From: Williamsia muralis
GTDB lineage: Bacteria > Actinomycetota > Actinomycetes > Mycobacteriales > Mycobacteriaceae
NCBI RefSeq assembly: GCF_002735905.1
Contig: NZ_PEBD01000004.1
Location: forward strand, 310,001 to 374,000
Direction of reading: 5' to 3'
DNA length: 64,000 bases
Below are positions 17,104 to 26,216 of this stretch, piece by piece; the first letter of the stretch is position 1; every line of letters starts with the position of its first letter. Under the pieces are notes generated by a model that did not search any database, was not told the DNA's origin, and was given only the letters and a program-made list of their open reading frames with translations. The translations under genes and the position numbers were made by a program.

Positions 17104-18713
17104 CGGGGGCCTCCTGCGCCGAGGACGGCGTCGAGGTAGATGCTGGAGTCGATCAGGTCGGCAGCGGCCGATTCGGTGAACTCGAAGAACGGCCCGGCCC
17201 ACAAAGTCAACACGAGTCCGGCTGCCACCATGGCGATGGTGGGGACCACCATGCCGATCGGCATCCGGCCCACGTCGGCGCGGTCGTCGAACGACACGTC
17301 GGCCGAGCCCTCGAGAAGCGCCGCCGGTCCCGCATCGGCCATCTCACCGTCGGGGGCATCGGCGCGCGGCCGCCAGAACGCCTTGGTCCAGACGCGGGCG
17401 ACGACGTAGAGGGTCAGCAGGCTGGTCACCACCGAGCCGGTCACCAGGATCCAGGCCAGCACGCTGCCCTCTTGTACACCCGCCTCGATCAAAGCGACCT
17501 TGCCGATGAAACCCGAGAAGGGCGGGATGCCACCCAGATTCAGAGCTGGGATCAGGAACAAGGCAGCGAGCAGAGGGCTGGCCGCCAGACCACCGAGACG
17601 TCGTAGTGACGCCGAGCCTGCCTGCCGCTCGATCAGCCCCACCACGAGGAACAGCGTCGTCTGGACCAAAATGTGGTGCGCCACATAGTAGATCGCGCCC
17701 GACAAACCGAACTCGGTGGACAGAGCGATGCCGAAGATCATGTACCCGATGTGGCTGACCAGCGTGAACGACAACAGACGTTTGATGTCGGACTGCGCGA
17801 TGGCGCCGAAGATGCCCACCAACATCGTGAGAAGTCCGGCCACCAAGAGCACCCGGTCCATTGCGCCGCCGGGGAACAGCAGGGTGTGCGCGCGGATGAT
17901 TGCGTACACACCGACTTTGGTGAGCAGGCCGGCAAAGACCGCGGTGACCGGGGCGGGGGCGGTGGGGTAGGAGTCGGGCAGCCATGTCGACAGCGGGAAG
18001 ACCGCGGCCTTGATGGCGAACGCCACCAGCAGCACCGCGTAGAGCGCACCTTTGGTCCCGTCGGGAACATCCTCGAGTCGGACCGCCATCTCCGCGAGGT
18101 TCAGCGTGCCGGTGGCTGCATAGGCAAACGCGATGCCCGCCAGGAAGATCAGCGACGACACCATCGAGACCATCACGTACGAGACACCGGCGCGCACCCG
18201 GTCCGCGCTGGCACCAAGTGTGAGCAGCACAAAGCTCGCGGCGAGCAGCACCTCGAACGAGACGTACAGGTTGAACAGGTCGCCGGCGAGGAAGGCGTTG
18301 CAGACGCCGGTGCACAGCAGCAGATAGGTCGGCAAGAAGATCGACACCGGCTGTTCGGTTGTGCCGTCGCGGATACCCTGCCCGACGGCGTAGAGCATGA
18401 CGCAGAGCAACACCGCGGTGGACACCACCAGCATCAACGCCGAGAGCTGATCCGCCACAAGGGTGATGCCCAGGGGACCGAGGTCACCGCCCTTGGAGTC
18501 CCAACCGCCGACGTGCAAGGCATACGTACCGTCGCGGTTCGTCAGATAGAGCAGGAGGCACGAGGCGACAAACGCGACCGTGATCGCCGCGACTGTGACC
18601 ACACGCTGGAACCGGGGATACCGCCCCATGATCAGGGTCAGCACCGCGCCCATCATCGGCGCAAGGACGGGAGCGACGATGAGCGTCGAGAACCACTCGT
18701 GCGACAAGGTCAT
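17100..18713 (-). CDS. mrpD: Na+(K+)/H+ antiporter subunit MrpD
   Basis: A 537-residue NuoN/MrpD-type proton-translocating subunit with about 14 helices. Landmarks are the conserved Glu region NLYVSFEVLLAASFVLL, the Lys region AFAIKAAVFPLSTWLPDSYP and PAPVTAVFAGLLTKVGVYAI, and HHILVQTTLFLVVGLIE. It is homologous to complex I antiporter-like subunits and with MrpA forms the ion-transport core. The C-terminal ~65 residues (after RVWTKAFWRP) include an acidic loop and one more helix. ATGA overlaps join it to mrpC and mrpE. Confidence 0.96.
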   Translation of the reverse strand: MTLSHEWFSTLIVAPVLAPMMGAVLTLIMGRYPRFQRVVTVAAITVAFVASCLLLYLTNRDGTYALHVGGWDSKGGDLGPLGITLVADQLSALMLVVSTAVLLCVMLYAVGQGIRDGTTEQPVSIFLPTYLLLCTGVCNAFLAGDLFNLYVSFEVLLAASFVLLTLGASADRVRAGVSYVMVSMVSSLIFLAGIAFAYAATGTLNLAEMAVRLEDVPDGTKGALYAVLLVAFAIKAAVFPLSTWLPDSYPTAPAPVTAVFAGLLTKVGVYAIIRAHTLLFPGGAMDRVLLVAGLLTMLVGIFGAIAQSDIKRLLSFTLVSHIGYMIFGIALSTEFGLSGAIYYVAHHILVQTTLFLVVGLIERQAGSASLRRLGGLAASPLLAALFLIPALNLGGIPPFSGFIGKVALIEAGVQEGSVLAWILVTGSVVTSLLTLYVVARVWTKAFWRPRADAPDGEMADAGPAALLEGSADVSFDDRADVGRMPIGMVVPTIAMVAAGLVLTLWAGPFFEFTESAAADLIDSSIYLDAVLGAGGPR

Positions 18714-19276
18714 CGGCCATCCCCGTCACGGTCGGTCGGCTCGACGTCATCACTGTCGTCGGGGCTGGGCAGCAGGTCGGTCTGATGCAACTCGGCACGG
18801 GCGCGCAGTTGTTCGTCGGTGAGCGGGTTGCCGTCGTCGTCGAACAGGTCGCCACGGAACGTGTCGAGACCGGTGATCGGGTCGTCGCTGCGATCGCGGT
18901 CGGGTGCGGTGGCGCTCGACTGTGACTTCACCTTGAGGTCTTCGGGGTCGTCGTCCACCTCGTCGTCGGTGTTGATCATGAAGGAGCGGTAGGCCAAGGA
19001 CAGGACGAAGGCAGCGATGCCCATCGTGATGACGATGGCCGTGAGCACCATGCCCTGCGCCAGCGGATCGGCGTCTCCGGTGCGGCCCTCTGACGTGCGG
19101 CCGATGATCGGCGGATTGCCCATGGCTCCTGAGACGGTGACGATCATCAGGTTGATCGCGTTGCCCACCAGCAGCAGTCCGAGCAGCATGCGGATGAGAC
19201 TGCGTTCGAGCAACAGGTAGACGCCGCAGGCGGCCATCAGGGCGACCACGATCATCAGGCCGAGGTTGATGGTCAT
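18710..19276 (-). CDS. mrpC: Na+(K+)/H+ antiporter subunit MrpC with long acidic tail
   Basis: A 188-residue protein from ATG 19276. Residues 1-105 are a NuoK-like MrpC core with three helices (CGVYLLLERSLIRMLLGLLLVGNAINLMI, LAQGMVLTAIVITMGIAAFVLSLAYR). The remaining ~80 residues form a very acidic cytoplasmic tail rich in Asp (DDEVDDDPEDLKV, DLFDDDGNPLTDEQL). Such tails occur on some actinobacterial MrpC proteins; its function is unknown. Overlaps mrpA and mrpD by 4 bp each. Confidence 0.94.
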   Translation of the reverse strand: MTINLGLMIVVALMAACGVYLLLERSLIRMLLGLLLVGNAINLMIVTVSGAMGNPPIIGRTSEGRTGDADPLAQGMVLTAIVITMGIAAFVLSLAYRSFMINTDDEVDDDPEDLKVKSQSSATAPDRDRSDDPITGLDTFRGDLFDDDGNPLTDEQLRARAELHQTDLLPSPDDSDDVEPTDRDGDGR

Positions 19277-22176
19277 TGTGCCGCCACCTCCTCGGGCTCG
19301 GACTGGTCGGCGCCGCGACGCACCCGTGGACTGTCTTCGTCGAGCCGGGCCCCGAGACTGCGCAGTACGTCGAGCACCAGGCCCACCACGATGAGGTAGA
19401 CACCCAGGTCGAAGAACAGGGCGGTCACCAGCTTCACGTCGCCGAAGATCGGAAGCGTGAACTCGAAGGTCGCCGACGAGAGTGCAGGCGCGCCGAGCAG
19501 AACCGACGCGGCGGCGGTACCGGCGGACAGGCCGAGGCCCACGCCGAGGATGCGCCCCGCGTCGATCGGCAACGCCTCGCCGAGTTCGTATCGGCCACCG
19601 GCCAGGTAACGCAGGACCAGAGCCAGCCCCATCGTCAGACCACCTGCGAATCCGCCGCCCGGAGCGTTGTGACCGGCGTAGAAGAAGTAGAGCGACAACA
19701 CGATCATCGTCGGGAACAGCAGTCGTGTGGTGGCCTCGAGCACCATCGACCGATGGCGTGGGTCGCGGAAGTCGCTGCCACGCAACCACGTGGTGCGTTC
19801 GCCGAACAGCTGCTCGCCATCGGCTTCAGGTCGGGGAGTGCGTGCCCTGGTCGCGTCGGCCACTCGCGGCGCCGCACCGAATCGGCGGTGCCGGAACACC
19901 ATCGACGCAACCCCGGTCGCGGCAACCATCAGGACCGAGACCTCGCCGAGGGTGTCCCATGCCCGGATGTCCACGAGCAGCACGTTCACCGCGTTGGAGC
20001 CATTGCCGTACTTGTATGCGGCATAGGGGATCTCGGTGGACATGGGGATGGTGTTGCGGGCGGCGGCGGCGAACAGGCCGACCACCACGAGCAGTGCGCC
20101 GAAGGCCAGGCCGAGCAGTGCGCGCAACGGCTTGAACCCGGTGGCGTGGCGGTTTTCCGCCTCGGCGGGGAGCTTGCGCAGGACCAGTACGAAGATGACC
20201 AGCGTCAGTGTCTCCACCAGGAACTGGGTGAGCGCGAGATCGGGTGCGCCGTGCAAGGCGAACAGCACGCCGCAGCTGTAGCCGGTGACCCCGACGACGA
20301 GGACGGCTGCGAGCCGGTTGCGCAGGACAGTGGCGGCGATCGCCGCGGCCACCATGATCCCGCCGATCACGAACTGCACGGGAGACTCGAAGCCGTTGAT
20401 CTGCAGCCTGTTCCGCTGCCCGAGAAACAGGACGATCGTGGGCAGGAGCACCAGCGTGATCACGATGACGCCCTGGGTGAGTGGCAACGACCCCCGCTGG
20501 GTGTTGCGGGTCAGGTTGATCGAGATGGTGTCCGCGCCGCGCAGCACCGCGTCGTAGATCCTGTCGGCGTTACCGAGCGCGGGACGCACAAAACCCAGCC
20601 GGCCGAGTTCGCGTACCAGGAGGAACAGTGCGGTACCCGCGACCACTGCGATGGCCGTGAAACCGAGGGCGAGGTTAAAGCCATGCCACAGCGAAAGGTG
20701 GGCTATGCCTTCGTCGTAGCTGGGCACCGTTTCGGCGTAGGGCTCCACGCGCTTTCCGATGAGTCCGGCGAGTGGACCGGAGACCACCCCGGCGAGCGCG
20801 AGTATCGCCGCGGGCGCCTGGAACGCGGCGCTCGGACGGTGCATGCGCGCCACTGCTGGGCTGGGTTCGGCCTTACGTTTGCGGCCGAATGCGCCCCACA
20901 GGAATCGCAGCGAGTAGGCGACGGTCAGAGTGGATCCGAGTACCAGCACCAGGACCACCACCGGCCCCTGCCACTCACTCAGGGCGCCCGTGTCCCAGAT
21001 CTCGGCGAAGGCGGTCTCCTTGCCGACGAATCCCAGGGTGAGGGGGAGGCCCGCCATGCTGGCGGCCGCGAGTGCGGCGATGCCCGCCAACACAGGGGTG
21101 CTGTGACCAAGTCTGGCAAGTTTACGCAGGTCGCGGGTACCGGTGGAGTGGTCGATGATGCCGACCACCATGAACAGCGACGCTTTGAACAGCGCATGGG
21201 CCACCAGCATCGCCATCGCCGCCATCGCGACATCCTCGTCGCCAATGCCGACCAGCACCATCAGGAACCCCAGCTGCGAGACCGTTCCGAAGGCGAGCAC
21301 CAACTTGAGGTCGTATTCGCGCAGCGACCGGAATCCGCCGAGGACCATGGTGGCGCAGCCGAGCCCGACCACCAGGACGTCCCAGGAAACGAGGTCGGAG
21401 AAGCCCGGGGCGAGCCTGGCCACCAAGAAGATTCCGGCCTTGACCATGGCTGCGGCATGCAGATAGGCACTGACCGGGGTGGGGGCCGCCATGGCACCGG
21501 GAAGCCAGAAGTGGAACGGGAAGATCGCCGACTTGCTGAGCGCGCCGATCAGGATCAGGACGATGGCCACGGTGACCGTCCACCCGACCGGGGGGTCGGC
21601 CACGATGTCCGACAACAGGTAGGAGCCGGCTTTCTCGCCCAGCATCACGATGCCGACCAGCATCGCGAGTCCACCGGCCGTGGTCACGAGCAGGGCCTGG
21701 GTGGCGGCCCGGCGGCTCGTCGCGCGGACGGCGTAGAAACCGACCAGCAGGAACGACAGCACCGTGGTCAGTTCCCAGAAGATGTAGAGCACGAGCATGT
21801 TGTCGCTGATGACCAGCCCGAACATCGCGCCGGCGAAGGCCACCATCTCGGCCGCGAAGCCGGCGACCCGACGTCGCACCTCACTGAAGTACTCGGCGCA
21901 GTAACAGAGCACCAGGGCTCCGACCCCGAGCACCAGAACAGACATGACGGCCGCGAGCGTGTCGAAGCGGAAGTCGATGTTCATCTGCAGGGCAGGGACC
22001 CAGCTGAAGGATTCCGTGCGGACGCCGTGCTCGTCGTCGGGCCAATTGAGCACCACCCACACCAGGCCGCCCAGCGGGGCGAGCGCGAGGAGGTAGAAGC
22101 CGCGCCTGCCCAGGGCGGTGATGATCGCAGGGGCCAGCACAGCCGTGATGGCCAAGGCGGCCAAGACTGCGATCAA
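19273..22176 (-). CDS. mrpA: Na+(K+)/H+ antiporter subunit MrpA with fused MrpB domain
   Basis: A 967-residue protein starting at TTG 22176 with GGAG about 8 bp upstream. Residues 1-~500 are a NuoL-like core: YIFWELTTVLSFLLVGFY, SKSAIFPFHFWLPGAMAAPTPVSAYLHAAAMVKAG, AHALFKASLFMVVGIIDHSTGTRDL. The centre includes the MrpA-specific ALHGAPDLALTQFLVETLTLVIFVLVL. The last ~140 residues (TMIVLSLYFFYAGHNAPGGGFAGGL, FGDVKLVTALFFDLGVYLIVVG) are an MrpB domain, so no separate mrpB exists. It is the first gene of an operon running to the ABC1 kinase gene. The complex exchanges Na+ or K+ for H+ and supports alkali and salt tolerance. Confidence 0.96.
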   Translation of the reverse strand: MIAVLAALAITAVLAPAIITALGRRGFYLLALAPLGGLVWVVLNWPDDEHGVRTESFSWVPALQMNIDFRFDTLAAVMSVLVLGVGALVLCYCAEYFSEVRRRVAGFAAEMVAFAGAMFGLVISDNMLVLYIFWELTTVLSFLLVGFYAVRATSRRAATQALLVTTAGGLAMLVGIVMLGEKAGSYLLSDIVADPPVGWTVTVAIVLILIGALSKSAIFPFHFWLPGAMAAPTPVSAYLHAAAMVKAGIFLVARLAPGFSDLVSWDVLVVGLGCATMVLGGFRSLREYDLKLVLAFGTVSQLGFLMVLVGIGDEDVAMAAMAMLVAHALFKASLFMVVGIIDHSTGTRDLRKLARLGHSTPVLAGIAALAAASMAGLPLTLGFVGKETAFAEIWDTGALSEWQGPVVVLVLVLGSTLTVAYSLRFLWGAFGRKRKAEPSPAVARMHRPSAAFQAPAAILALAGVVSGPLAGLIGKRVEPYAETVPSYDEGIAHLSLWHGFNLALGFTAIAVVAGTALFLLVRELGRLGFVRPALGNADRIYDAVLRGADTISINLTRNTQRGSLPLTQGVIVITLVLLPTIVLFLGQRNRLQINGFESPVQFVIGGIMVAAAIAATVLRNRLAAVLVVGVTGYSCGVLFALHGAPDLALTQFLVETLTLVIFVLVLRKLPAEAENRHATGFKPLRALLGLAFGALLVVVGLFAAAARNTIPMSTEIPYAAYKYGNGSNAVNVLLVDIRAWDTLGEVSVLMVAATGVASMVFRHRRFGAAPRVADATRARTPRPEADGEQLFGERTTWLRGSDFRDPRHRSMVLEATTRLLFPTMIVLSLYFFYAGHNAPGGGFAGGLTMGLALVLRYLAGGRYELGEALPIDAGRILGVGLGLSAGTAAASVLLGAPALSSATFEFTLPIFGDVKLVTALFFDLGVYLIVVGLVLDVLRSLGARLDEDSPRVRRGADQSEPEEVAAQ

Positions 22177-22453
22177 GAGGCACTCCGTCGATCGAATGGG
22201 CGGGGTGTCGGGTGGGTCGTGACAACGGGGACAGGCACACCGAACAATGCCTGCGACCGTTCACCGAAGACGGATTAGCTCCGGTTTGTTGTCACCCAGT
22301 CTACCGTTGCTGCTGCTAGGTGCCGTATTCGGGGATGAGGCGGCCGCCGAGGCGGCCTCTCGCTGCTGGTCACCGCAGAACGGACAAGTTGGTGTTCACG
22401 ACAAGATCGCAGCCGATCGGGCACAACCGGACCCCACCCCCTACTCTGTTCGC

Positions 22454-22876
22454 ATGAGTCGGGTGCGAGTGGTTTTGGTGCTGATGATCACGGGTCTTGC
22501 GCTGGTGTTGGGAGCGTGTGGCGGAGACAGCGAGGAGGCTGAATCCACCACGGTCGGGTCGGTGAATCTGCCGCAAGACTTCCCGGATTCGGTACCGCTG
22601 ATCGAGGGTTCGATACTCGCCGCGGGCGGGACCGCGCAGGAGGGCTGGAACCTCACCGTCGCCGGCAAGCCCGACGCGGGGAATCCCTTCGACAACGCAG
22701 GCAAGGTGCTCACCGACGCGGGGTTCACCGAGGAGTTCCGTCGGCAGGAAGGTGGCCAGACCGTCGTCGGGTATGGAGCCGACAAGGACGGCAAGCGCTA
22801 CACGGTGGTGATAGGGACCACGGCCGGCTCACCGAGCGGCCCGACGTCGATCACATATCTCGTGTCGCAACGCTGA
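22454..22876 (+). CDS. Small lipoprotein, function unknown
   Basis: A 140-residue protein from ATG 22454 with a clear lipoprotein signal MSRVRVVLVLMITGLALVLG followed by the lipobox Cys at residue 21. The mature domain (DFPDSVPLIEGSILAAGGTAQEGWNLTVAGKPDAGNPFDNAGKVLTDAGFTEE) looks like a compact alpha-beta fold of a type common among actinobacterial lipoproteins. It is divergent from mrpA across a 277-bp spacer that must contain both promoters. No function is claimed. Confidence 0.8.
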   Translation: MSRVRVVLVLMITGLALVLGACGGDSEEAESTTVGSVNLPQDFPDSVPLIEGSILAAGGTAQEGWNLTVAGKPDAGNPFDNAGKVLTDAGFTEEFRRQEGGQTVVGYGADKDGKRYTVVIGTTAGSPSGPTSITYLVSQR

Positions 22877-23025
22877 CACTGCTCATCGGTCGTCGCGCGG
22901 CCCGGTGCGGCGAGTGCGGTCCACGGGCGGACGGCTGAAGGATCGGTGTGCGGCAATTCGCAACGCTCGGCCCGGTCGCGGCGAGTACGGTCGCATGGAA
23001 TCGGGCTGGACGGGTCGGAGGAAGA

Positions 23026-23628
23026 ATGCGGGCAGTACGAGTTGTTGCGTCGTTCCTGGTGATGTCGTTGGCCGCAGTCTGTGCGGTGTTGGCGGGCCCG
23101 ACAGCTCATGCGACGCCGGTAGGGCACGATCGAGTCGTCCGGTTGGTCAACACCATTGGTGACCGTTTGATCGTGGCCCATGAGGTCGCGCAGTCGAAGT
23201 GGCACTCCGGCAGCCCGATCAACGACCCTGTTCGTGCGGCCACGGTCGTCCAGGCCGCGTCGGACTCGGCGGCCGCTCACGGGCTGGATCGAGCGCGGGT
23301 GGCCGCGTTCTTCACCGATCAGGTTCAGGCGGCGACCGGTGTTCAGTACGCGTATTTCTCCACATGGACGCTCTCGGACCAAGCGCAGTTGTCCATTCCG
23401 AACCCGCCGCTGTCGGATCTAAGGGCCAAGCTCGACAGCATCTCCTCACGCCTCCTGATTGACCTTGCCGGGGTGAGGTCGGCGAACACCTCACCGCAGC
23501 TCTGCCAACTGTCGGTAGTTGCGGCAAGCGGTCCGACCGCTGCACGGGTCATTGCCGATGCCGGCGATCCCGCAATGGTTCCGAGCATCGTGACGGCGAT
23601 GCGCGTTGCAGTGCAACATATTTGCTGA
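23026..23628 (+). CDS. Secreted chorismate mutase (AroQ-gamma type)
   Basis: A 200-residue protein from ATG 23026 with GGAGGAAG just upstream. A signal peptide (RVVASFLVMSLAAVCAVLAG, cleavage near AHA-TP) precedes an all-helical AroQ domain: RVVRLVNTIGDRLIVAHEVAQSKWHSGSPINDPVRAATVVQAASDSAAAHGLD, then VAAFFTDQVQAATGVQYAYFSTW. Arg and Lys of the first helix and the Gln in the last are active-site candidates. Two C-terminal Cys (QLCQLS, QHIC) match the disulfide of M. tuberculosis secreted chorismate mutase Rv1885c. It converts chorismate to prephenate outside the cytoplasm, where its role is unclear. Confidence 0.88.
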   Translation: MRAVRVVASFLVMSLAAVCAVLAGPTAHATPVGHDRVVRLVNTIGDRLIVAHEVAQSKWHSGSPINDPVRAATVVQAASDSAAAHGLDRARVAAFFTDQVQAATGVQYAYFSTWTLSDQAQLSIPNPPLSDLRAKLDSISSRLLIDLAGVRSANTSPQLCQLSVVAASGPTAARVIADAGDPAMVPSIVTAMRVAVQHIC

Positions 23629-23760
23629 GACGGGTGGGCGGCCGGATCGACCTCGTCGAGGTTTCTATTCGAGATGCGTTGCTTCGCCGTCTGATTCGGA
23701 ACCCGCAAATGGTGGAGCATTTCGTTGCTGTCGTTGTTGCTGTTGCATGCGTTGCTCGCG

Positions 23761-25226
23761 TTAGTCGAGTGCCGCTTGGCGTTCGGCGATGATCTTTTGC
23801 CATGCCGCTTCGATGGTGTGGTCGGTGTGGTGGGCTCGGTTGATTCTTGGTTGTTGGTCCGGGTCGATGTATGTGGGTGGAATCCACGCGACGCGGCCGG
23901 CATCGGGGCCGTCGCGGAGCATGATGGTTTGCCATTGATCCTCGCCGGGTCCGATCATCGCGTGGTGCGGGATGCAGGCCGGGGCCAGTTCGTCGATGTC
24001 AGTGAAACCGCCGTCAGCCCAGGCAGTGGTGTGATGGATCTCGGTCCACGAGATCGGGTTACGACAACCCGGACTGGTACAGCCTCGGTCTTTGGCGAAC
24101 AGCGCCATCCGTTGGCCTTGTTGGGCGGTGCGTTTGGCGCGGGCGAAGTAGAGGACGTCGGCGGAGTGGTTGGCGAACACCGCCAACGACCAATCCGAGC
24201 GAGCCGCCAACTCCAACGCATCCTTCACGGGTACATCCACCCCCGACGCGGTGTGGGCGATCCCTGCAGCCTCATCAAGCTGCTGTTTGGTCATGGTGAC
24301 CATCACCTGCACCGGCAGCCCACGATGGGAGGAACCGAGCAGTTTGTACTCCAGAATGGTCTTCAAGATCGCTTTGAACGCATCGTGCTGCCGTTGAGCA
24401 CGGGAACGGGTGTCACGCCCCGCGGCAGCCTCGATGATCGCGGGATCCATGCGCGGATCGTCAATAGCACCGACGGGTGAATTGGGGTCATCAGGATTGT
24501 TCATTCCTGGTGCTGCCCACACATCCATCACCGTCCGAAACAGTGCCAACGTCGCCGGATCAAGGTTGCCGGTGAGCTTGGCCATCATGTCCAACCCTTG
24601 GGCACCGTCGGACAAACCCCGGTTGCGTCTGCGGTCGGCGTCGTCGGTGAGTGTCCCGTCCGGGTCCACCCGGGCCAACACTTCTCGTCCGCAGACTTCG
24701 AGTTCGGTGGGGCCCAGGGTGCGGGCGTTGTCGGTCATCCAGGCATCGACCACGTCGTACACTTCTGGCGCTGACTTGTGTGGGATTTTGTCGCGGACTT
24801 TGAGCATCACGTCCATGTGCGCCAACCCAATAACACCGTCGGCCAACGCTTCGGCTGCAGCCGGACATTTCGGTGGCAACGGCTGCCCGTGCATCGACAA
24901 CAACTCGCTGGCGGCATCGAGTGCTTTCAACCGTGAGGAGGCATCACCGCGAGACACGCGCAGCTCACTCATCACAAACCGGTGCAACGTCGAATGACCA
25001 GCCTTACGAAACAAACCCCGATCATTCACCTCCTGCAACCGCTTGAGGCCCTGAACGCAAGTGCCCGAACAACTCTCTCGTTCACCCGCACCAACTCAGC
25101 AACCTGCACATCATCAACATCAGCTGCGGACGCACCAGCAATCCGCTGCAACACCGCATCAAGATCGCGATACAACCCCACCAACACCGGCATTGGCGGT
25201 GGATTCACCGTCACCGAATCACTCAT
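23761..25226 (-). pseudogene. 13E12-repeat (DUF222) HNH endonuclease family gene, split by a frameshift
   Basis: The N-terminal part lies in one frame (start ATG 25226, reading MSDSVTVNPPPMPVLVGLYR onward to a stop at 25026-25028). The body is in another frame (open from TTG 25038 to 23761, 425 residues). A -1 shift near 25049-25052 joins RALAFR to GLKRLQEVNDRGLFRKAGHS, restoring a normal 13E12 layout. The body contains the DUF222 region, then the HNH motif: CTSPGCRNPISWTEIHHTT, AWADGGFTDIDELAPACIPHH. The family is a repeated HNH nuclease of unknown role in mycobacteria and relatives. It may be a pseudogene, a sequencing error, or a genuine slippage site. A perfect LexA box lies upstream. The body alone could also start at GTG 25029. 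Confidence 0.8.
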
Positions 25227-25286
25227 CGACAAGCCCCCCAGCCCTCGAACCCCTTGCGCCAAGCCTACCAACAGAATCCGACATTG

Positions 25287-25302
25287 TCGAACATGTGTTC
25301 GA
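25287..25302. promoter_or_regulatory. LexA-binding SOS box
   Basis: TCGAACATGTGTTCGA has perfect half sites TCGAAC and GTTCGA separated by 4 bases, the defining form of the mycobacterial/actinobacterial SOS box. It lies 61 bp upstream of the 13E12 start at 25226. LexA boxes in front of 13E12-family genes are known from M. tuberculosis, so DNA-damage induction of this gene is a sound inference. Confidence 0.85.
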
Positions 25303-25328
25303 GTTCGATAGGCTCTGGCTTCCTTGCA

Positions 25329-25379
25329 GGCTTTGCGTTCATCTGCAGGTGTTGCAACGCCTGCAGGCGAACAAAAGCC
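25329..25379. repeat. Palindromic element with a 24-bp near-perfect core
   Basis: The core at 25343-25366 (CTGCAGG, T, GTTGCAAC, G, CCTGCAG) is palindromic apart from one base pair. Outer arms GGCTTT (25329) and AAAGCC (to 25379) pair further with some mismatches. It lies between the LexA-box promoter and the convergent 3' end of the reductase gene at 25461. The GTTGCAAC centre and adjacent GCGTTC/GAAC bases recall the hairpin at 8440-8499. Confidence 0.65.
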
Positions 25380-25460
25380 CTGCGTGTGATTGCGCTACAG
25401 CCCGCAGCAGAGTTGCGCATGCTACGAACGGCGTTGCGCTAGAACCGTTATCGGCTCGAC

Positions 25461-26024
25461 CTACCGCACCACGTCGAAGATCTGTTTCTGGATGCCGTTG
25501 CCGTACACCTCGTGCTCGACCAGGTTGAGCTTGGTGGTGTCTTTGTCCGACTCACTGAACAGGCGCTTGCCGGCGCCGAGAAGGAGTGGGAACACCAGAA
25601 GGTGATAGCGATCCACGAGGCCGGCGTCGGCGAGGCTGCGCCCGAGGGTTGCACTGCCGTGCACGGCGATCGGGCCACCATCGGTCTCTTTGAGTGCCGC
25701 GACGTCATCCACCGACCGAAGGATCGTCGCCGGCCAGCGTGAGTCGTCCTTCTGGAGTGTTGTGGAGACGACGTATCGGGGCATCGCGTTGTACTCGGCG
25801 AACTCGTCCATGGTCGGCCAGATCGGAGCGAACGCCTCGTACGACGTGCGGCCCAGCAGTAGTGCGGTGGTCTCCTCTTGCTCGCGCCCCTTGATCTCGT
25901 AGGCAGCTTCGTCGAACTCGACATCCTTGAAGGTCCACCCCGAATTGCGGTACCCGGGCTCGCCGCCCGGCCCTTCCATGACACCGTCCAGCGAGACGAA
26001 TGCGGTGACGATCAATGTGCGCAT
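25461..26024 (-). CDS. Dihydrofolate reductase/RibD C-terminal-like reductase
   Basis: A 187-residue protein of normal length for the RibD_C/DHFR-like group: MRTLIVTAFVSLDGVMEGPG at the start, the LLLGRTSYEAFAPIWP loop, DVAALKETDGGPIAVHGSATLGRSL for the NADPH phosphate-binding strand-loop, and VDRYHLLVFPLLLGAGKRLF near the end. Such proteins bind NADPH; most actinobacterial copies have no defined substrate. It is divergent from the membrane gene at 26217 with a 190-bp spacer. True folate reductase activity is unlikely given group membership. Confidence 0.88.
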   Translation of the reverse strand: MRTLIVTAFVSLDGVMEGPGGEPGYRNSGWTFKDVEFDEAAYEIKGREQEETTALLLGRTSYEAFAPIWPTMDEFAEYNAMPRYVVSTTLQKDDSRWPATILRSVDDVAALKETDGGPIAVHGSATLGRSLADAGLVDRYHLLVFPLLLGAGKRLFSESDKDTTKLNLVEHEVYGNGIQKQIFDVVR

Positions 26025-26216
26025 GACAAACCTCCGTGATGGGTGATGCCTCGGCCCGTGCCGAAGCTGTTCTCATCCCTACGTCGAACGAGAGAACCGG
26101 AAATCGACAGGAATTGCAGAGGAATGGCACGAGAAGAGACGCGCGGCGCCGGTACATCACTTGTTCCGCCGTCGTGTTCGCCAGCGAATTAAGAATGCCT
26201 CGACAATACTGAGGTA

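Noticed and set aside
19276-22278. A 1000-codon open frame on the plus strand opposite mrpA
   Set aside because: It is antisense to mrpA, rich in His/Arg/Gln from the complementary high-GC codon pattern, and shows no family motif.
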